This document shows positions 59,847-64,000 of a DNA stretch of 64,000 bases, piece by piece. The position numbers were made by a program, and so were the translations under genes. Under the pieces are notes generated by a model that worked only from the letters and a program-made list of their open reading frames with translations, was not told the DNA's origin and ran no database searches. The stretch is from Desulfobotulus mexicanus (GTDB lineage Bacteria > Desulfobacterota > Desulfobacteria > Desulfobacterales > ASO4-4), in assembly GCF_006175995.1 (NCBI RefSeq), contig NZ_VDMB01000001.1, forward strand, positions 227,049-291,048. Direction: 5' to 3'. Positions within the stretch are counted from its first letter, which is position 1. Every line of letters starts with the position of its first letter.

Positions 59847-62819
59847 TTATTCTTTGAAATAATCCATAAGAATTTTGCGGGCTGCAGCAATGCGCTCTCC
59901 AAGGATGGATGCTTCTTCAATCCCCAGAATTTCTCCGCTGTAATCTCCTTCATCCAGGGCTGAGGCCTGGGCTGCATGGGCCTCGGCCATCCATGGATAG
60001 CCTGAGAATCTGGCTTTTTCCGCTGCATCCACTTCTTCAAGAAAAGCCAGGGCATCCACATCAAGGGGGCTCAGGGAAAGAATGCCGTTGCTGAGTACAA
60101 GGCTGCTAACCGCAGCTTTTCCCAGTTTTTCCGAAAGGAGCTTTCTGAGACGCAGCAGGGCCGTGTCCATGGATGTCCGGGCAGATTCCGCCATCACATG
60201 GGGCCAGAGTTTTTCCTGAATCGTGGAGACGGCCACGCTGTGGCCCGGAGCAAGGATGAGCAGTCCGAGAAGGCTGCGGTGAAGGGGAGAAAAATCCGAT
60301 GCAGTCATGTATTTTTCACCGTAGCAGAGTGTGAAACTTCCCATCAGGCGTATTTTTATCAGGGGAGCTGCTTTATTTTTGGCATCAAAGGCCATGCCCA
60401 GTACTTCTTTAGCCAGAATGGCTGTTCTTTGTCTCAGGATGCCCTGTTCCATGGCCAGCTCCAGAAGTTCCGGCAACCAGCAGGGGGTAAAAAGAAAGTG
60501 GGGTGCATTCCGAATTCCCGACAGTTTCAGGGCTTCTTCAAGATGAAGGCATGCCTTGTCCTTTCTTCCTCTTCGAAAATGCAGAAGGCTCAGCATCCAG
60601 AAGGCTCCTTCCCGGAGGCAGATCTCTTCTGCCACAAGTTTTTGCTGGAGCAGGGAATGCAGCCTTTTCAGGGCATCTTCTTCTTTGTCGCAAAGAACGG
60701 CAACGGCTCCGGTAATAAGAAGATTCATCAACTGAAAAAAGGCATTGCCACCTTCTGTCTGGGCTTTTTCTGAGAGTGTCGCCACTTTGAGGGCTTCTTC
60801 TTTTTTTCCGGCAAGGGCAAGGGCCCATGCCCTGTACTGGAGAAATTCGCCCCTTAGGGAGGCTTGTCCTGCCACGTGGGGATCCTGAAGCCTTACAGCT
60901 GCCATTGCTTCTGCCTGATCATAATGGCCTTTTTGTATAAGGAAGGCAATTTCCCGGATACGGATAAAGGGAACTGCCAGTGTTAGCTCCAGAAGGGGAG
61001 GTGGCATGCGTAGAATATGGCTGCTTTCCCGTACAAAGGCTGCTTCCATACCGCATAGCCCAAGGGTATTGGCCCGTGCAAAGCGAAGGGAGAAGGCACT
61101 CCAGGTAGAAATTCCCGGGTCGGCCAGAAGGGCATGTCCCCTTTCAGATATTTCAAGGGCTGTTCTGTGCCTCCCGGTCATGGCTTCGCCATGGGTGAGG
61201 ATGGCGGTGAGTTCGGCCTCTATGGAGACAAGGGAGGCAGGCAGTTTTTTTCCAAGGACAGGGGATACCTTTTCCTGAACCATTTTCCGTGAAAAGGCAT
61301 GGAGGATGGCAAACTGTCCCCAGCCCAGTGCCACAAGGAGATGATCCACTTCTGAAAGATGCAGATCCGGATGCTGAAGCAGTTCCTTCATGCGGAGAAA
61401 AAGACTGTCAGGATGATCATAAAGGGGATCACCGAAAAGGCGTCTGCGTATCATGATTACCAGAGTCCGGAGTTCTCCCGCGGGATGCTGTTTATCAGCA
61501 AAGCCCTGTGCTGCTGTATGGAGAAGTTTCGATGTTTCTTCCGGGGAAGATTCCGCCATGGAGAAAAAAGCCAGGGAGAGGGCCAGTGTAGGGCAGCCTT
61601 CGGATACTTCAAAGACACTCAGGTATGAGGCAATGCGGGCATCCTGCCTAAGCTCCAGAAAATCCGGAAAATGACGGTCCAAAAGAATTTCAGCATTTTC
61701 CCCATCCCCTGTGAGGGTAAGGCATCTTAATGCTTCGGTAAGAAAATTTCTTTCTTCATACCAGCGGGCCATGGTTGAAAAAAAAGATCTGCGGCTGTGC
61801 AGAGGTTCTTCATGATCCCTTTTATTTTGAAGAAAATCTCGGATAAGATGGTGGAAGGTGCAGGTATTCGTACCCGGTTGCTGCAGAAGAAGGCCTTCTT
61901 CCCCAAGTTTTTTAAATATGGATGGGAATTCTGTGTCAGGAGCCAGTTCTTCAACCATGGCAAGGGGGATGCGTTCCAGGGCACTGAGGCAGAGGACAAA
62001 GCTTCTGCGCAGGCCCGTGAGGCGGCCAAGGAAGGTGTCATGGAAAAAACGCTGAAGATCTGTGTCCGGAAAGATTTCATCAGTAATAAAAGGGCTGCCT
62101 TTGACTCTCTGTCGCACAGAGGCAACGGCCATACTCCACCCATGGGTGGTTTTGTAGATCTGTGCGGCGGTTTCCGGGCTGATGGGAATATTGTAAACGT
62201 CTTTGTAAAGCCTGTGTATTTCACTCTTGGCCATGGCGAGCCGGTCCATGGACAGACGTGGGAAATCCCCTGTGTCAAGCCCTTTGAGCAGAGGTTCGGG
62301 AAGTGTACGGGAAAGCCAGAGGAGGCGGATCTTATTAGGTTTTTGTGTGGCAATGGCTTCCAGAAGAGGCTGGTTGACTGCATGGGCAGCAAGGTGCAGA
62401 TCATCCAGAACAATGAGTATATCCGGGGTGTGGCGGGTAAGGGCTGCATAATAGGAACGGGCAAACTTTTCAGCTCCCTGCAGCATCAGTTCGGCCCTTT
62501 GAGCCCGTGTGCGCAGCCCCTGGTCCTGCCAGTCCCTGAGGGCTGTATGGGTTGCAAGGAGAAGGTCTGTGGCCAGAACGGAAGGATCTGCATCCGCAGG
62601 ATCACAGGAAAGCCAGATAACAGGGTTTGTACCGGCAACCTGTACGGCAAAGGAGGTTTTCCCCTGACCTGCCGGAGCTATAGTTGCAAGCCTGCCGGAT
62701 TCATGCAGTACGGAGCGAGCAAAATAAACCAGATCTTTCCGGAAAAGATACTGGTCCTGCCTGAGGGCGGGAGGGATGAACCGGCCTGATTCCATAGCTA
62801 CAATGCTCCGTAAGGTCAT
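59847..62819 (-). CDS. STAND-type ATPase regulator with C-terminal winged-helix/BTAD-like domain
   Basis: 990 residues. Walker A APAGQGKTS (48-56) and Walker B ILIVLDD (134-140) define a MalT-like STAND NTPase; a long helical TPR-like region (350-820) follows. The last ~150 residues look like an OmpR-type winged helix plus BTAD (KIRLMGSFTL, then SVAVSTIQEKLWPH and MDTALLRLRKLL). MalT itself ends in a LuxR helix, so this is the other arrangement. Such proteins act as ligand-gated transcription factors. It stands alone, so no target is suggested. The ribosome site is weak; ATG 62792 is an alternative. Confidence 0.85.
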   Translation of the reverse strand: MTLRSIVAMESGRFIPPALRQDQYLFRKDLVYFARSVLHESGRLATIAPAGQGKTSFAVQVAGTNPVIWLSCDPADADPSVLATDLLLATHTALRDWQDQGLRTRAQRAELMLQGAEKFARSYYAALTRHTPDILIVLDDLHLAAHAVNQPLLEAIATQKPNKIRLLWLSRTLPEPLLKGLDTGDFPRLSMDRLAMAKSEIHRLYKDVYNIPISPETAAQIYKTTHGWSMAVASVRQRVKGSPFITDEIFPDTDLQRFFHDTFLGRLTGLRRSFVLCLSALERIPLAMVEELAPDTEFPSIFKKLGEEGLLLQQPGTNTCTFHHLIRDFLQNKRDHEEPLHSRRSFFSTMARWYEERNFLTEALRCLTLTGDGENAEILLDRHFPDFLELRQDARIASYLSVFEVSEGCPTLALSLAFFSMAESSPEETSKLLHTAAQGFADKQHPAGELRTLVIMIRRRLFGDPLYDHPDSLFLRMKELLQHPDLHLSEVDHLLVALGWGQFAILHAFSRKMVQEKVSPVLGKKLPASLVSIEAELTAILTHGEAMTGRHRTALEISERGHALLADPGISTWSAFSLRFARANTLGLCGMEAAFVRESSHILRMPPPLLELTLAVPFIRIREIAFLIQKGHYDQAEAMAAVRLQDPHVAGQASLRGEFLQYRAWALALAGKKEEALKVATLSEKAQTEGGNAFFQLMNLLITGAVAVLCDKEEDALKRLHSLLQQKLVAEEICLREGAFWMLSLLHFRRGRKDKACLHLEEALKLSGIRNAPHFLFTPCWLPELLELAMEQGILRQRTAILAKEVLGMAFDAKNKAAPLIKIRLMGSFTLCYGEKYMTASDFSPLHRSLLGLLILAPGHSVAVSTIQEKLWPHVMAESARTSMDTALLRLRKLLSEKLGKAAVSSLVLSNGILSLSPLDVDALAFLEEVDAAEKARFSGYPWMAEAHAAQASALDEGDYSGEILGIEEASILGERIAAARKILMDYFKE

Positions 62820-63011
62820 TATTCTTGGAAGCCCCCGGGGAAAAATATGGTTTTTTTAAAATCAGTGATTGTACGGCTTTGATTTTATAATGTTAGTATG
62901 TCTGTGGACAATGAAAAACTGAAACTAAGTTTACTCGAAATGTGGTGGTATGTAAAATCAATATGTTGAAGTGGTTGGGTAAAAAGGGGGGGATGCTGGA
63001 TTTCAGGCAAT

Positions 63012-63033
63012 AAAAAAGCCGCCTTTCGGCGGC
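63012..63033 (-). terminator. Intrinsic terminator after tRNA-Met
   Basis: On the minus strand GCCGCC, loop GAAA, GGCGGC, then TTTTTT (63012-63017). It lies 15 bases beyond the tRNA 3' end. Confidence 0.93.
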
Positions 63034-63047
63034 CTAAAGTTTGGTGT

Positions 63048-63124
63048 TGGTGGCGATGCAGGGACTTGAACCCCGGACTCTGCGGATATGAGCCGCATGC
63101 TCTAACCAGCTGAGCTACATCGCC
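63048..63124 (-). tRNA. tRNA-Met (anticodon CAT)
   Basis: 77 bases, with CCA encoded. The acceptor GGCGATG pairs with CATCGCC; the D arm is AGCTCAGCTGGTTAGAGC; the anticodon stem is TGCGG / CCGCA with loop CTCATAT, so anticodon CAT; the T arm is CCGGGGTTCAAGTCCCTG. The 5' G-C acceptor pair and the overall form point to elongator Met, but tRNA-Ile2 (CAT, modified to lysidine) cannot be excluded. No initiator-type mismatch is seen. Confidence 0.93.
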
Positions 63125-63165
63125 ATATTTGATCAGGGCCTTGCCCGACAAACGACAGCTTTATT

Positions 63166-63217
63166 AACAGGGCCTTTATCATACGTCAACCTTATTTTTT
63201 GAAGGCCCTGTTTTTTT
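63166..63217 (+). other. Long hairpin with T-run at the DUF3426 gene end
   Basis: AACAGGGCCTT (63166-63176) pairs with AAGGCCCTGTT (63202-63212), with T7 at 63211-63217. The T-run suits rightward transcription, but no rightward gene precedes it; on the minus strand it could mark the DUF3426 transcript end. The role is unclear. Confidence 0.45.
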
Positions 63218-64000
63218 ATCTCTGTTCTGCAGGGGAAGAACGCATCACATCAATTTCAAATCCGGAAAGCCCTTGCGGAAGGTCTGAAAAGACGAACATA
63301 AATGGGATCATCTGTCCTGGGGAAACATTTTCGTTAATATTACGATCTCCTGATATTTTGTTCAGCTCTTTTTCTATTTCCGTCAGGGGCATACGCATCA
63401 GTTCTATTTCAGGAAGTGTATTTCCTGCATAAATCATACGGGTAGAGGTTGGGGCTTCTCCAGCAAAGATTTTTGCCCTTATGTGAATGTGGCGTCTTGC
63501 CTGTGGATAATTATTCTGGGCCTGACCGGTGATGATTAGCAATCTCCCTGCTTCTTCATGGTTGATGAAGTTGTGGTTGACTGCGCTTGTGCGGATTCTA
63601 AGGTTGCCCGGATCCTGAAACTCGGGTTGAGTGCTGACAGTTGTCTTGCCAATAAATGGCAGGGTAATATTATTTTTCTGAACGTATAAAACAGCACCGA
63701 AAATTCCAGCTCCCATAAGAATGAGCAGCAGAAGAAGAATCAGGATAAAACGAAGCATGTCTGGTTTCTGAACAGTAGGTGGTGCATCAGCAGGATCTTT
63801 TTCAATGCTATCTGGCGTATCTCTTTTTGGAATCGAAATGGAATAAGGAGTAAGTGCTTCGTCTGACGAAGATGATTCTTCTATTGCTGGTCGGTCAGGA
63901 ATAGAATCATCCAGACTAAGTTCCAGTTCGTCGTCTTCGGTATGCTTTTTGGGTGTTTCGTCACCCAGATCCAGTTCCAGATCAAAGTCGAGATCCTGAG
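63216..64000 (-). CDS. DUF3426 membrane protein, N-terminus beyond window
   Basis: Open on the minus strand from the right edge to TAA at 63216 (about 260 residues seen). The frame upstream of the ATG at 63758 is open and rich in Asp, Glu and Leu (LDLELDLGD and repeats), then Pro-rich, then one membrane helix (MLRFILILLLLLILMGAGIF) and a DUF3426 domain outside (RLLIITGQAQNN). Such proteins usually begin with an MJ0042 zinc finger, expected outside the window. So the real start is not at 63758. Function unknown. Confidence 0.8.
   Translation of the reverse strand, partial: QDLDFDLELDLGDETPKKHTEDDELELSLDDSIPDRPAIEESSSSDEALTPYSISIPKRDTPDSIEKDPADAPPTVQKPDMLRFILILLLLLILMGAGIFGAVLYVQKNNITLPFIGKTTVSTQPEFQDPGNLRIRTSAVNHNFINHEEAGRLLIITGQAQNNYPQARRHIHIRAKIFAGEAPTSTRMIYAGNTLPEIELMRMPLTEIEKELNKISGDRNINENVSPGQMIPFMFVFSDLPQGLSGFEIDVMRSSPAEQR

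Noticed and set aside
1..64000. CRISPR array, rRNA operon, prophage, replication origin
   Set aside because: No regularly spaced short repeats, no rRNA sequence, no phage structural genes and no dnaA-box cluster were seen.

Overview
The window looks like chromosomal DNA of a flagellated Gram-negative anaerobe, most likely a member of the Desulfobacterota (delta-proteobacterial sulfate-reducer lineage). The grounds are gene content and order, not a database match: an NtrY/NtrX pair with a DUF4390 gene, selenocysteine synthase SelA, FlgM with a DVU0524-like companion, the phoH / 7TM-HD / ybeY / pdxJ / nnr / tsaE run, and a TtpC-type TonB system. Coding density is high and most genes are core metabolism or signalling.

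Left part (1-9300): a partial LysR regulator, coaD, and a leftward unit reading alpha-toroid protein, hexapeptide acyltransferase, DUF4390, NtrY-like kinase, NtrX-like regulator and rsmD, closed by a terminator. The NtrX-like protein has lost the GAFTGA loop. panC reads rightward. Next (9301-20550): two repeat copies, metK, then a complete phosphate module (pstS, attenuator, pstC, pstA, pstB, phoU, phoB, phoR), an unknown gene, bioB and a small membrane protein.

Middle (20560-44060): leftward cobA-hemD fusion, fmdB-type zinc ribbon, TPR protein, selA and a CheD-HDOD fusion; rightward pyrF; leftward aspartate kinase and the phoH-to-tsaE operon (cell-wall/RNA maturation/cofactor repair); rightward cvpA, mazG, hisH, hisF; a leftward flgM pair behind a convincing sigma-28 promoter; Nudix hydrolase; class II aldolase; and a two-gene LysO-type lysine exporter.

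Right part (44375-64000): a membrane phosphoglycerol-transferase-like protein, an LplT-PlsC fusion, then one rightward block of seven genes (DUF3450, TtpC-like, ExbB, ExbD, TonB, TPR, periplasmic M16 protease), which reads as an energised outer-membrane uptake system with its own peptidase. It is followed by an IS1634-type insertion sequence abutting a truncated Y1 transposase, an orphan lipoprotein, a 990-residue STAND ATPase regulator, tRNA-Met and a partial DUF3426 protein.

The least explained structure is a dispersed family of ~345-bp non-coding elements (9580, 20203, 22132 and 48181, plus remnants at 9303 and 27138). Each has ~13-bp terminal inverted repeats of the type AACTGTTCAGCAC around a ~230-bp imperfect palindrome. 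Base changes in one arm are matched in the other arm between copies, which suggests that folding of the element (as RNA or single-stranded DNA) matters. No copy encodes a transposase.
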